Positions 1 to 7,008 are shown, numbered from the stretch's first letter. The stretch is 20,787 nt of DNA from CAYTPE01 sp964439885 (GCA_964439885.1 CAYTPE010000012.1:1-20787); one strand, 5' to 3'. Made by a program: numbers and translations. Notes: generated from the letters alone by a model not told the origin.

Positions 1-1092
1 CCACTTGTTGTCATGTATCTTCGCGAGCTTAAAATCATCACCAGAAAGCAGTGGGCCACCATTTTTTGGGTAGCATTATTCGGTGGCGCTCTCGGGACCA
101 CCTTTTTTACCAAGGCCTTGTTTCTCACAGGGTTTACGGATATTTCGGTAGTGATTCTACTCCAAAAATTACAGCCGATTTTTGCTATTGTTCTGGCTGG
201 TATTGTGCTCCACGAGCGTTTTCCCGCCCGGTTTTACTTGTATGCTGGTTTGGCGGTTATCGGCGGGTATCTGGTTACATTTAAAGATCCATTTACTATC
301 AAGCACGTGGCTACCACCACACTTATGATCGCTGGCTATTCCATTTTGGCCGCGTTTGCGTGGGGGTCGTCTACTACATTTGGCAAGTACTCACTGAAAA
401 ACATTAATTACGGACTGCTCGCAGCGCTCCGGTTTGGCTTCACGGTACTTATCATGCTCGTACTTGCGGGCAGGTATCTTGGTCAAGTTGGGCAGGTCCA
501 GCCACTTCATTGGGAGATACTTGTGGCGATAGTGTTCACATCGGGCGCGGCCTCTATGTGGTTGTATTATTTTGGTTTGAAGAGAATTTCCGCATCAGTT
601 TCGTCGCTGTGTGAACTAGCATGGCCGTTTTCGGCAGTTATTTTTGATTATTTTATCAACCACACCGTTTTGAGCATGACGCAATATGTGGGCGGTGTAT
701 TGTTGGTAATAGCGGTATTTTTGGCAACGCGCGGCGAGAAACAGCACACTATAAGCGGTGTGGTAGAACATGGCCGAGGTCAGGGAGACAAAACGGGTGC
801 CAAAACAGCTAATTTACCGCTACAATTAGCCACATTTCCCAAAGGTCTGTATCTGTGCAGTGTGGAGTTTGACGGCCAAAAGAAACAGGGCCTTCTGTAT
901 TATGGCATCAACATGCTCACGAGTCGAGATTGCCTAGAAGTACACCTTCTCAAGTATACAGGTAATTTGTACGGCAAACAGATAACAGTAACTACGGAAC
1001 GCTACATTCGGTTCCCCAAAAAATTTATTTCGGTGGAAGAATTGGCGAAGCAGATCGCGAAAGATTTATATCATGTAAAAAATGTTGCTTAA
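1..1092 (+). CDS. EamA/DMT transporter fused to riboflavin-kinase-like domain (5' partial)
   Basis: The frame is open to the left edge, so the first one or two membrane helices are missing; the first ATG at 13 is internal. Numbering from that ATG, residues 13-90 and 105-239 are hydrophobic helices of a drug/metabolite transporter (EamA), including the typical segment LLQKLQPIFAIVLAGIVLHE. Residues 247-355 match the riboflavin kinase fold of RibF: glycine-spaced GVVEHGRGQGDKTG, then TAN (265-267; the family has PTAN, here KTAN) for the nucleotide/Mg site, then CLEVHLLKYTGNLYGK with the expected catalytic Glu (309), and the closing RFPKKFISVEELAKQIAKDL. There is no FAD synthetase domain. No start codon or ribosome site precedes the kinase part, so the fusion looks real. 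Inference: a flavin or flavin precursor is imported and phosphorylated, trapping it as FMN. The transported substrate cannot be read from the sequence. Confidence 0.85.
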   Translation, partial: PLVVMYLRELKIITRKQWATIFWVALFGGALGTTFFTKALFLTGFTDISVVILLQKLQPIFAIVLAGIVLHERFPARFYLYAGLAVIGGYLVTFKDPFTIKHVATTTLMIAGYSILAAFAWGSSTTFGKYSLKNINYGLLAALRFGFTVLIMLVLAGRYLGQVGQVQPLHWEILVAIVFTSGAASMWLYYFGLKRISASVSSLCELAWPFSAVIFDYFINHTVLSMTQYVGGVLLVIAVFLATRGEKQHTISGVVEHGRGQGDKTGAKTANLPLQLATFPKGLYLCSVEFDGQKKQGLLYYGINMLTSRDCLEVHLLKYTGNLYGKQITVTTERYIRFPKKFISVEELAKQIAKDLYHVKNVA

Positions 1093-1097
1093 AGCGT

Positions 1098-1988
1098 ATG
1101 CCAGAAACACCCGCACCAGAGCTGAATAAAGAGACAAGCTCCTCAAACAAATTTTTTGATTTTTTCAACCTTTCGCCGGCCGAAGAAGAGAGGTTGAAAG
1201 GGCAATTAGAGGAAAGCGGCGGCACGGCGCGTTTGATTGTTCATCCATTTTATCGTGATCCGTTTCGTCCCTCGGAGCGGGGGACATCATCTCGTTGGCA
1301 GCGGGTGGGGGATGCGTTAAAACAGTGGGTAGGGCAAGATACAAAAAACGCCCCGCCGCTGTTTGTAATGCAAGAAGCCAAGACGAGCGCCGAAGCACAG
1401 TGGCGAGCTGAATTCGCCAACACAGAAGTAGTTAACCGTCCGTATATCGTGAGTACCGAAATTGGGCGGCCACATCCAGTGATGCACGGCGAGCAAGAGG
1501 CAGAACAGCGCGCAAAATTGGGAGATGAAGCAAACGAAGAAATAAAAGATTCAGCCGGAATACCAAACGCAACACGCGAGAAAAATGTGCTGCTAGAAAA
1601 GCAACGAGCAGGGAGTTGGAAAATTTTTATTGATAAATTAAAAAAATGCGGAGTTCAAAAGTTGATTATAGGAGGAAATTTATTGGTGGCAAGACCCGAG
1701 AACTATACTTTGAGTTTTGACAGCGCAATGCCTGATATAGAAAAATTGGCTCAGTGTGTGGGGGAGAGTTACGGCCGCCTGGCTGAGGATTTCGCTGTTG
1801 ACCTCTCGTTGCTCAGCTCGCCTCACAACCGTTGGGACGTGAAGAGGGTGAGTGCGGCGATCGAAGAAATGAATAAATTACGCCAACATGCCGCCCGAGG
1901 GCTGATTGATAGGGAAGAAGCGCGAGAAAAATTTAAGATTTTGAAAAATACGATGATTAGCCGTATAGTAGAAGCGATTAATGAATAG
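1098..1988 (+). CDS. Hypothetical protein, possibly with a Rossmann-like core
   Basis: A 296-residue soluble protein starting five bases after the upstream stop codon, so probably co-transcribed with the transporter-kinase gene. No signal peptide or membrane helix is visible, and there is no Shine-Dalgarno site. The N-terminus is charged and low in complexity. A strand-like segment RLIVHPFYRDPF (about 45-56) is followed much later by FIDKLKKCGVQKLIIGGNLL and, after an insertion, CVGESYGRLAEDFAVDLSLL. That alternation of strand and helix, with a Cys-Val at a helix start, is loosely like the isochorismatase-type hydrolases, but I see no clear catalytic triad and do not assign a function. The C-terminal 60 residues are a charged, probably helical region. 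Confidence 0.8.
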   Translation: MPETPAPELNKETSSSNKFFDFFNLSPAEEERLKGQLEESGGTARLIVHPFYRDPFRPSERGTSSRWQRVGDALKQWVGQDTKNAPPLFVMQEAKTSAEAQWRAEFANTEVVNRPYIVSTEIGRPHPVMHGEQEAEQRAKLGDEANEEIKDSAGIPNATREKNVLLEKQRAGSWKIFIDKLKKCGVQKLIIGGNLLVARPENYTLSFDSAMPDIEKLAQCVGESYGRLAEDFAVDLSLLSSPHNRWDVKRVSAAIEEMNKLRQHAARGLIDREEAREKFKILKNTMISRIVEAINE

Positions 1989-2032
1989 AATCGGGTATTT
2001 AATTTTTGTGTTAATTTGCTGGTAATTTGAGA

Positions 2033-2059
2033 CGCCCCACACCAGAACGATGCGGGGCG
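2033..2059. other. GC-rich hairpin between convergent genes
   Basis: CGCCCC (2033-2038) pairs with GGGGCG (2054-2059) in the 137-base gap between two convergent genes. Neither side has a clean T-run, so it is not a textbook terminator, although its position would suit one. The rest of the gap holds GC-rich sequence without a recognisable element. Confidence 0.35.
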
Positions 2060-2125
2060 AGCCACTGTGAGAGCGTGCGTGGCGCACGATGACGCGCGGA
2101 GAAATTAGTTGCGGAGAGGGTCCTT

Positions 2126-2911
2126 TTAGTGTCTTCGGTTCCCCTCGCTCCCACCACCGCCACCCACAGAGTTGCCGTGGGTATTGGTGCCGGGCACAGG
2201 TTCGAACCCAGCGATGGGCGGCCGCTCACTGTGCGGTGGTGTCCTAACCCATCCAGCGTAACCAAGCTTTTCTTCGCGCAAGATCTCCAGGGTCCCCTGC
2301 TTTTCCTTGGTGCTCAGCTCCGGGTCCGCTCGGATTTCCTCTTCGCTGAAGAAGACCCACAGCGAAGCGCCGTCCGCCAGGGCGCGGATGATCCCGTGGT
2401 AGTTCTGTTCGCCAACTACCGGACGGACGACCTCCGCGTCAGCTGCTGACCGAAGCTTCGGCGACACGAGCTTGCGGACTTCCCGTGCCAAGCTCTCGCG
2501 ACGCTGAACCTCTTCCTGGCGCGCCGCTTCTGCGGTGAGACTAGCCCGCTTTTTCTCGGCTTGTGCCTCTTCGTGCAGGCACTTCGCTTTGGCGTAGTTG
2601 TCGTCCATCTGCTGCTCGGTGATCTCGGCGGTCATGGCAATGACCGCTCCGTTCTTGCCACGAAAGATGAGGCCGGGGTAGGTGCTTCCCACCGACGTCA
2701 TACCCGTCGCCCTCCACAGATCCTCTTCGTTGAAGAGGAAGTAGATGACGATAGGCAGCGGGGAGAAGTTGAGGAGGTGGGAGCAGATTGCCATACCTTT
2801 TTCTGCCAACCACCAACCTTCCGTATAGAAATCAAACCCCAACGGTACCCGCCAGCCGCCATCTGCCCGAGCATAGACCTTCAGATCGTCTTTGGACTTG
2901 AACACGAGCAT
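2126..2911 (-). CDS. Hypothetical protein with central coiled coil, GC-rich
   Basis: I do not recognise this 261-residue protein. Residues 1-90 form a globular, aromatic-rich part (DGGWRVPLGFDFYTEGWWLAEKG, with a hydrophobic stretch LPIVIYFLF near 52-60). Residues 95-155 are a charged Glu/Ala/Arg-rich helix likely to form a coiled coil. Residues 165-225 are a second small domain (NYHGIIRALADGASLWVFFS). The tail is Gly-rich (GGGGG). The start is well supported by a strong Shine-Dalgarno sequence (AAAGGAGAG) just upstream of ATG at 2911. Codons end in G or C far more often than in the neighbouring genes, which suggests either transfer or a different expression class. Long open frames on the opposite strand here are by-products of this composition. 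Confidence 0.75.
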   Translation of the reverse strand: MLVFKSKDDLKVYARADGGWRVPLGFDFYTEGWWLAEKGMAICSHLLNFSPLPIVIYFLFNEEDLWRATGMTSVGSTYPGLIFRGKNGAVIAMTAEITEQQMDDNYAKAKCLHEEAQAEKKRASLTAEAARQEEVQRRESLAREVRKLVSPKLRSAADAEVVRPVVGEQNYHGIIRALADGASLWVFFSEEEIRADPELSTKEKQGTLEILREEKLGYAGWVRTPPHSERPPIAGFEPVPGTNTHGNSVGGGGGSEGNRRH

Positions 2912-2951
2912 GCTCTCTCTCCTTTACTCGCCAATCGGCCAGCTGTGGTAC

Positions 2952-2991
2952 TTACCGGTCTTGCACCGGTAATGCCAACGTCACGTGTTGG
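2952..2991 (-). promoter_or_regulatory. Two tandem hairpins in the leader of the GC-rich gene
   Basis: TTACCGGT (2952-2959) and ACCGGTAA (2965-2972) form a perfect 8-bp inverted repeat with a 5-nt loop. Directly beside it CCAAC (2975-2979) pairs with GTTGG (2987-2991). Both lie 41-80 bases upstream of the ATG at 2911, so they could be operator sites or a 5' leader structure. No convincing promoter was found. Confidence 0.45.
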
Positions 2992-3035
2992 AGTGATAGA
3001 CTGCTTTCACTAAAGTACCTTGCTACCCCACCCGC

Positions 3036-3058
3036 TCCCTCCCCAAAGAGGGGAGGGA
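3036..3058. repeat. Perfect 9-bp inverted repeat (C/G-rich hairpin)
   Basis: TCCCTCCCC (3036-3044) and GGGGAGGGA (3050-3058) are perfect complements around a 5-nt loop AAAGA. No T-run follows on either strand. It resembles dispersed intergenic palindromes of the REP type, but only one copy is present in the window. Confidence 0.5.
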
Positions 3059-3070
3059 AAACGATGAGGG

Positions 3071-3100
3071 AAAAATAAAAAATCGCCAATGTGTGGCGAT
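3071..3100 (-). terminator. Rho-independent terminator for the YerC-like gene
   Basis: Read on the minus strand, ATCGCC and GGCGAT (3100-3095 and 3087-3082) form a stem with a 7-nt loop, followed by TTTTTTATTTTT. It is the first terminator-like structure downstream of the regulator gene ending at 3282. Confidence 0.6.
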
Positions 3101-3102
3101 GT

Positions 3103-3147
3103 GACCTCTGGGTAACGCAAAACTCTCAACAGCGGTTACCCGAGGTC
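3103..3147. other. Long imperfect hairpin
   Basis: GACCTC-T-GGGTAAC (3103-3116) pairs with GTTACCCGAGGTC (3135-3147); the only interruption is one bulged T. A further GC/GC pair extends the stem inward. It lies just upstream of the terminator of the regulator transcript and is long enough to be a strong RNA structure or protein target. Confidence 0.5.
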
Positions 3148-3193
3148 GAGAGAGTGGTGAAATTGAGATAGTGTGATATGTGTGTACTTCATA

Positions 3194-3223
3194 GTGTATT
3201 AGTGTATTAATACACTAATACAC
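3194..3223. repeat. Perfect 30-bp palindrome
   Basis: GTGTATTAGTGTATT (3194-3208) is followed directly by its exact reverse complement, with no loop. Each half is itself a near-tandem of GTGTATTA, giving four copies of one short site. Such symmetry suggests cooperative binding of a dimeric regulator rather than a terminator. Confidence 0.65.
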
Positions 3224-3240
3224 ATTGATTATTGTGTCAA

Positions 3241-3264
3241 GTGTCGGCTGTGGATAAACGACAC
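3241..3264. promoter_or_regulatory. DnaA-box-like site inside an inverted repeat
   Basis: TGTGGATAA (3249-3257), a perfect match to the reverse of the DnaA box TTATCCACA, lies between GTGTCG (3241-3246) and CGACAC (3259-3264). Single 9-mers can occur by chance. The enclosing inverted repeat and the palindrome 17 bases away make it worth noting. Confidence 0.35.
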
Positions 3265-3281
3265 GACTCACGATACACGTA

Positions 3282-3593
3282 TCACGATACAGTGCGAATG
3301 TTTTGATTGCCCCTTTTTACTTTTGTCAGAGCGATTTTGTAGCCACCCTCTCCATGCTCCAGCCATTGGGCGATACGCGTCACAGTGGTGGTGGACACGC
3401 CGGTTTTCTCGGCAATGGATCGGTACGATTCTCCTGTATCGAGCAGCTGTGCAATATGCCACCGTTCCGACAATTCTTCCAACTCTTCAAGCGTGCACAA
3501 ATCGCGCAAAAAGGCCAACATTTCTTGTTCGGTTTTAAGCGAGAGCAGTGTTTTTGCTAAGTGCTTGAGTTTAGCTGATTTCCATGTTTGCAT
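3282..3593 (-). CDS. YerC/YecD family TrpR-related DNA-binding protein
   Basis: A 103-residue protein of the TrpR-like fold (YerC/YecD family). The N-terminal helices (LKHLAKTLLSLKTEQEMLAF and LCTLEELEELSERWHIAQLL) lead into a clear helix-turn-helix, ESYRSIAEKTGVSTTTVTRIAQWL. The length agrees with the family (about 100 residues). I chose ATG 3593; the frame continues to a TTG at 3626 that adds residues not typical of the family. TrpR itself represses tryptophan genes, but the YerC group lacks a firmly assigned ligand or target, and no tryptophan gene is nearby. It stands alone between two terminators; possible targets are the palindromes at 3194-3264. Confidence 0.88.
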   Translation of the reverse strand: MQTWKSAKLKHLAKTLLSLKTEQEMLAFLRDLCTLEELEELSERWHIAQLLDTGESYRSIAEKTGVSTTTVTRIAQWLEHGEGGYKIALTKVKRGNQNIRTVS

Positions 3594-3675
3594 AGATAAC
3601 AATGAAGCAATTGAGCAATGTAACAATTAATGTGCTAAACGACGAAAGGGATTTTTCCGCGCCATAGGTTGGTCA

Positions 3676-3698
3676 AAATGAGAAACACCCAAAGGTGT
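3676..3698 (-). terminator. Probable terminator after cfa
   Basis: On the minus strand ACACC and GGTGT (3698-3694 and 3689-3685) form a short hairpin with a 4-nt loop, followed by a T-rich run (TTCTCATTTT). It begins three bases after the cfa stop codon. Confidence 0.5.
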
Positions 3699-3700
3699 AT

Positions 3701-4816
3701 TTACCGCACCGACTGATACCCACCCGGCACGCCGCCTTTGGAGAACACAATTTGCCATAGTTGGTTGTACCGCGCGCGGAACGAACCGGCGCAGGCGAGT
3801 AGGTAGTAGCGCCACATACGGTAGAAATGTTCGTCGTACTGCTCCTTGAGTTTTGGCCACGCCTGGCTAAAATTGTCGTACCAAGCGAGCAATGTTTTGT
3901 CATAATCGGTGCCAAAGTTATGCCAATCTTCCATCACAAAAATTCCTTCGCTGGCAGTGGCAATTTGTTTTACCGATGGGATCATGCTGTTTGGGAAAAT
4001 ATATTTTTCTATCCACGGGTCGGTGGTGGTGGCCGAATGGTTGCCGCCAATCGTGTGGAGTAAAAACAAACCATTTTCTTTAAGGCAGCGTGCCGCTACT
4101 TGCATGTACGTTCGGTAGTTTTTGTACCCCACATGTTCAAACATGCCGAGCGAGATAATACAGTCGAATTGTTCGTTGAGTTCACGGTAGTCTTGTAAGC
4201 GAAATTCAATCGGCAAACCAGCGCACATCTTTTGTCCGAGCTCCATTTGTTCGCGAGATACGGTAATACCCACACAGCTCACGCCATATTTTTCGGCGGC
4301 AAACTTCATAAAGCTGCCCCAACCGCAACCAATATCGAGTACGCGCATGCCAGGCTTCAGACCAACTTTTCTACACACCAAGTCAAGCTTATCTTCCTGT
4401 GCCTGGTCCAAAGTCGCGGCGTTTTTCCAATACCCGCACGTATAAGTCATACGCGCATCCAGCATCGCGCCGTAGAGCTCGTTGCCGATATCATAGTGCG
4501 CGAGCCCGATATGAAAGGCGCGTTTTTTGGATTGTCGATTACTCACGCGCGCGGCAATTAAGTCCCACACGAGTTTAGCGCTGCCCTTCACCCGCGTGTG
4601 GAGTCGGGCTCGTAGCAGACGAGCCACCAATTCGTCCAACGCCGCACTTTCCCACCACCCATCCATGTAGCTTTCTCCAAAACCAAACGTGCCTTGCGCC
4701 AAAATTCGTTCAAACATCCGCTCGTCCTTTACTTGCAGATCCCACGGCCGCGCGCCATCCAGCTGCACATCGGCGAGCGCGAGCAGTTTCAAAAAATGTG
4801 TTCGGTAATTTTTCAT
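3701..4816 (-). CDS. cfa: Cyclopropane-fatty-acyl-phospholipid synthase
   Basis: Transfers a methylene group from S-adenosylmethionine to the double bond of unsaturated acyl chains in membrane phospholipids. The 371-residue protein aligns with E. coli Cfa along its whole length at a constant offset of 12 residues: Cys127, Glu227, His254, Ile256, Tyr305 and Cys342 match the bicarbonate-binding and catalytic residues (E. coli Cys139, Glu239, His266, Ile268, Tyr317, Cys354). The AdoMet motif VLDIGCGWG is at 159-167, and the N-terminal lipid-binding part keeps GESYMDGWW. The ATG at 4816 lies two bases after the DedA stop; a GTG at 4858 would overlap DedA and is less likely. It is last in a probable operon with DUF2231, trhO and DedA. 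The enzyme looks fully active. In an organism expected to scavenge lipids, this would be modification of acquired membrane. Confidence 0.95.
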   Translation of the reverse strand: MKNYRTHFLKLLALADVQLDGARPWDLQVKDERMFERILAQGTFGFGESYMDGWWESAALDELVARLLRARLHTRVKGSAKLVWDLIAARVSNRQSKKRAFHIGLAHYDIGNELYGAMLDARMTYTCGYWKNAATLDQAQEDKLDLVCRKVGLKPGMRVLDIGCGWGSFMKFAAEKYGVSCVGITVSREQMELGQKMCAGLPIEFRLQDYRELNEQFDCIISLGMFEHVGYKNYRTYMQVAARCLKENGLFLLHTIGGNHSATTTDPWIEKYIFPNSMIPSVKQIATASEGIFVMEDWHNFGTDYDKTLLAWYDNFSQAWPKLKEQYDEHFYRMWRYYLLACAGSFRARYNQLWQIVFSKGGVPGGYQSVR

Positions 4817-4818
4817 AG

Positions 4819-5421
4819 CTATTTCCCATTCAAATATTTTTTGTGCCACAGATACCACACAGTACCGGCGAGAAGAGCGAGCAACACGAGCGGTTCAACA
4901 TGTCGCAGTGCATGTCGGTACGTGTGCCACGCGTAGCCGAAGTAATAACCAATGAGGATATACACAACCGCTGCGGCAATGCCTCCTAAGATATTGAACA
5001 GGAAGAATCGTTTGCTGTCCATATGCGACAAACCAGCCACAAACGGCACCACAGGGCGCAGCGGGCCAACGAAACGAGCAAAAAATACACCCACGGCACC
5101 GTGACGTTCAAAAAACTTTTTTCCTTTATCCAGCAGCTCCGGCTTAAAGAATCTACTGCCGGACTTAAAATAATTTTTTCCTTTTCTCCCAAGATAATAG
5201 CTGATGCTGTCTCCTATAATACCTCCCAGTGCCACAAACCACATCGCGTCGCCTACGTCTATGATGTGGCGAGAGGAGAGATACCCAACAAATACCACAA
5301 ACGTGGTGCCGGGAAAAAATAAACCGACGAACGCGGTAGCTTCAATAAGGGCAGCCAAAAAAACGATCCAATAGGTCCACAGCCCAAGATGCTCAAGCCG
5401 AGGGAGAAAATGGTCCCACAT
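4819..5421 (-). CDS. DedA family membrane protein
   Basis: A 200-residue integral membrane protein of the DedA (SNARE-associated/VTT) family, some of which flip undecaprenyl phosphate or phosphatidylethanolamine. Visible hallmarks are LFFPGTTFVVFVGYL near the N-terminus, GDSISYYLGRKG in the middle, and the signature FFARFVGPLRPVVPFVAGLSHM, which carries the conserved Arg and Pro residues of the re-entrant loop. At least four hydrophobic segments are present, with a basic C-terminal tail (KKYLNGK). It lies between trhO (32 bases upstream) and cfa (two bases downstream), so a membrane-lipid role fits the context. There is no clear ribosome site. The exact substrate cannot be told from the sequence. 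Confidence 0.92.
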   Translation of the reverse strand: MWDHFLPRLEHLGLWTYWIVFLAALIEATAFVGLFFPGTTFVVFVGYLSSRHIIDVGDAMWFVALGGIIGDSISYYLGRKGKNYFKSGSRFFKPELLDKGKKFFERHGAVGVFFARFVGPLRPVVPFVAGLSHMDSKRFFLFNILGGIAAAVVYILIGYYFGYAWHTYRHALRHVEPLVLLALLAGTVWYLWHKKYLNGK

Positions 5422-5433
5422 AGATGTTAGCAG

Positions 5434-5461
5434 TAAGTTTTAAGTTCTAAGTACTAAGCTG
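5434..5461. repeat. 7-bp tandem repeat (TAAGTNN), four copies
   Basis: TAAGTTT, TAAGTTC, TAAGTAC and TAAGCTG follow one another from 5434 to 5461, filling the short gap between DedA and trhO and running over the trhO stop codon. Such an array is slippage-prone and may vary between strains. Confidence 0.55.
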
Positions 5462-6350
5462 GGGCAATACACAGAGATTGCCATGTGGCAGCGCATGTTG
5501 GAGAGCAAAACACCCGTCCGTTTGTTTCGCTACAACTTTCGCAACAGATGAAATGCGCGTTGCAGCTTTTGAGGTTGCAGTTTACGTAACGCTCGCTCGG
5601 AGCGCCACACTTGTCGCAGCGACCGACGATTTCATGCGGTGTTGTTGGGCTGTTAAACGCCATGGTGATGCGACCGTCGAAGACATAGAGCTGACCCTTG
5701 AAGTCTTCTTCTGGGTACTTCTCCATATACGTGACGATACCGTCGTAGAGTTGATACACGTTTTGGAAACCATTTTTAACCAAAAACCCCGAAGCCTTTT
5801 CGCAGCGCACACCACCGGTGCAGACGGTGACTACCGTTTTGTTTTTTAGGTGCGCGAGTGTTGGTAATACTTTGGGAAGATCGCGAAAATTTTTGAGCGG
5901 CGGCAGAATAGATTTATCGAAGCGACCGATTTTGTGTTCGTAGTCGTTACGCATGTCTACAATATAAAATTCTTTGTTGCTGTGAATCCACTCGTGCAGC
6001 TCTTCGGCGCTCAGGTATTTGCCTGTCGTTTCGGTTGGGCTAAAATCATCCGCGCCCAGGTGCAAGCTCACAATTTCGGACCGAACTTTGATGTTGAGAC
6101 GGGGGAAGGCATCGCCCGTGCCAGCACTTTTTTTGTAGTGCATGTCGGCAAATCGTGGGTCTCGGTTCATTTCAGCGATATATTCTTCGGTCGCTTCAGT
6201 CGTGCCTTCCACGGTGCCGTTGATGCCTTCGCTGGCAACAATAATTCTGCCTTTGAGCCCCAGGCGTTCGCACAAAAGAGTTTGCGATATTTTGAGTTCA
6301 TCAGGGTCGGCTATGTGGGTGTATTTGTAGTAGAGGAGAATTTGGTACAT
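5454..6350 (-). CDS. trhO: tRNA uridine-34 hydroxylase (rhodanese family)
   Basis: TrhO (YceA family) introduces the oxygen of 5-hydroxyuridine at wobble position 34 of certain tRNAs, using molecular oxygen in the known enzymes. The 298-residue protein has the N-terminal ferredoxin-like domain (LKGRIIVASEGINGTVEG, about 32-49), a central rhodanese domain with the active-site loop VCTGGVRCEKAS (Cys177, Cys183), and the family's C-terminal Cys-rich tail (CDKCG, NC, SC, CCESC, CSPTC; about 245-280), likely a metal site. Length and domain order are normal. It starts 10 bases after DUF2231, and the ATG at 6350 is the first in frame. TrhO presence hints that the cell, or its host environment, sees oxygen; photolyase and MsrA in the same window agree. 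Confidence 0.93.
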   Translation of the reverse strand: MYQILLYYKYTHIADPDELKISQTLLCERLGLKGRIIVASEGINGTVEGTTEATEEYIAEMNRDPRFADMHYKKSAGTGDAFPRLNIKVRSEIVSLHLGADDFSPTETTGKYLSAEELHEWIHSNKEFYIVDMRNDYEHKIGRFDKSILPPLKNFRDLPKVLPTLAHLKNKTVVTVCTGGVRCEKASGFLVKNGFQNVYQLYDGIVTYMEKYPEEDFKGQLYVFDGRITMAFNSPTTPHEIVGRCDKCGAPSERYVNCNLKSCNAHFICCESCSETNGRVFCSPTCAATWQSLCIAPA

Positions 6351-6360
6351 GGTTAGACAC

Positions 6361-6891
6361 TTATTTTACCAACAGTGAATATATAAAATGCACCACCGGA
6401 TCCGCGTTTGGTCCGTACACTATTGAACCACCAAGCGCGCCAGTGACTGTGACAGCCACGAGCCCGCCGAGCGCGAGCAACACCACGAGCGGCGTTTCGA
6501 TGCAGAAATGCTGTAGAGTCATGAGTATTTTCCAGATTGTTTTTGTCCAATTACGTTTTTGCATCCAGGCAGTAGTCTGAATTGAACGATTCAGCAACGC
6601 CACTAGGTAGCATCCTGCCAAAAGGGCAAATATGGCGGTCGTAATGTCTGCCCATGTGGAGTGTAGCTCTACCAATCGCAATCCGGAACCAGAGAACCCT
6701 TCGGCTGCCCACTCACCGGTTTGAAGCGTCACAAAAGTGCTGAGCGACCCAAGAATAACAAGAAGTGCCTTGGTATAAAAAATAAAGGGCAGGGTCCGAA
6801 TTTTTTTGACGTATAGTAATTCCGACAACGCGTATATCGTGAGTAAGGCAATCGGGAAGTGGACGAAAATCGGGTGAATATTAAGGTTCAT
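6361..6891 (-). CDS. DUF2231 family membrane protein
   Basis: A 176-residue protein with four predicted membrane helices (about 8-25, 37-58, 83-103 and 132-155). It has the DUF2231 hallmarks: HPIFVHFPIALL at the N-terminus, TGEWAAEGF after helix 2, a histidine in LVELHSTWADI, and the C-terminal TGALGGSIVYGPNADPVVHFIY. The conserved histidines suggest heme or metal binding, but no function is established for this family. It is the first gene of the probable DUF2231-trhO-DedA-cfa operon, with a good promoter 43 bases upstream of the ATG. Confidence 0.9.
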   Translation of the reverse strand: MNLNIHPIFVHFPIALLTIYALSELLYVKKIRTLPFIFYTKALLVILGSLSTFVTLQTGEWAAEGFSGSGLRLVELHSTWADITTAIFALLAGCYLVALLNRSIQTTAWMQKRNWTKTIWKILMTLQHFCIETPLVVLLALGGLVAVTVTGALGGSIVYGPNADPVVHFIYSLLVK

Positions 6892-6933
6892 AGTATATTA
6901 CATGTTTTATTTGGAAGTACGCGGGCTATCCGC

Positions 6934-6962
6934 ATTATAGCAAGCTCACACCTGTGAGGCAA
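6934..6962 (-). promoter_or_regulatory. Sigma-70 promoter of the DUF2231-trhO-DedA-cfa operon, with internal palindrome
   Basis: On the minus strand a perfect -10 TATAAT (6939-6934) lies 17 bases from a -35 TTGCCT (6962-6957). The spacer contains the inverted repeat CTCACA-CC-TGTGAG (6945-6958), which would place a dimeric regulator directly on the promoter. Confidence 0.65.
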
Positions 6963-6988
6963 TAAGACCCATTTTTAGCTTATATAAC

Positions 6989-7008
6989 AAAAAAGAACCT
7001 GCCGGTTC
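6989..7008 (-). terminator. Terminator-like hairpin with T-run on the minus strand
   Basis: GAACC and GGTTC (6995-6999 and 7004-7008) form a stem with a 4-nt loop, followed on the minus strand by six T. It lies upstream of the operon promoter at 6934 and would insulate it from transcription arriving from the right. Confidence 0.5.

Noticed and set aside
2129..3013. Long plus-strand open frames (2129-2449 and 2561-3013) opposite the GC-rich gene
   Set aside because: They lie opposite a minus-strand gene with a strong Shine-Dalgarno and globular/coiled-coil sequence. Their products are low-complexity and the frames follow from the high GC content.
3103..3264. CRISPR array or phage attachment site
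   Set aside because: The repeats are palindromes, not regularly spaced direct repeats, and no integrase, cas gene or tRNA-end duplication is nearby.
4817..4858. Upstream GTG start for cfa
   Set aside because: It would overlap DedA by 40 bases. ATG 4816 gives the family-like N-terminus and normal two-base spacing.
5478..6356. Plus-strand frames opposite trhO
   Set aside because: trhO is well conserved with its catalytic loop and Cys tail, so the opposing frames are its shadow.
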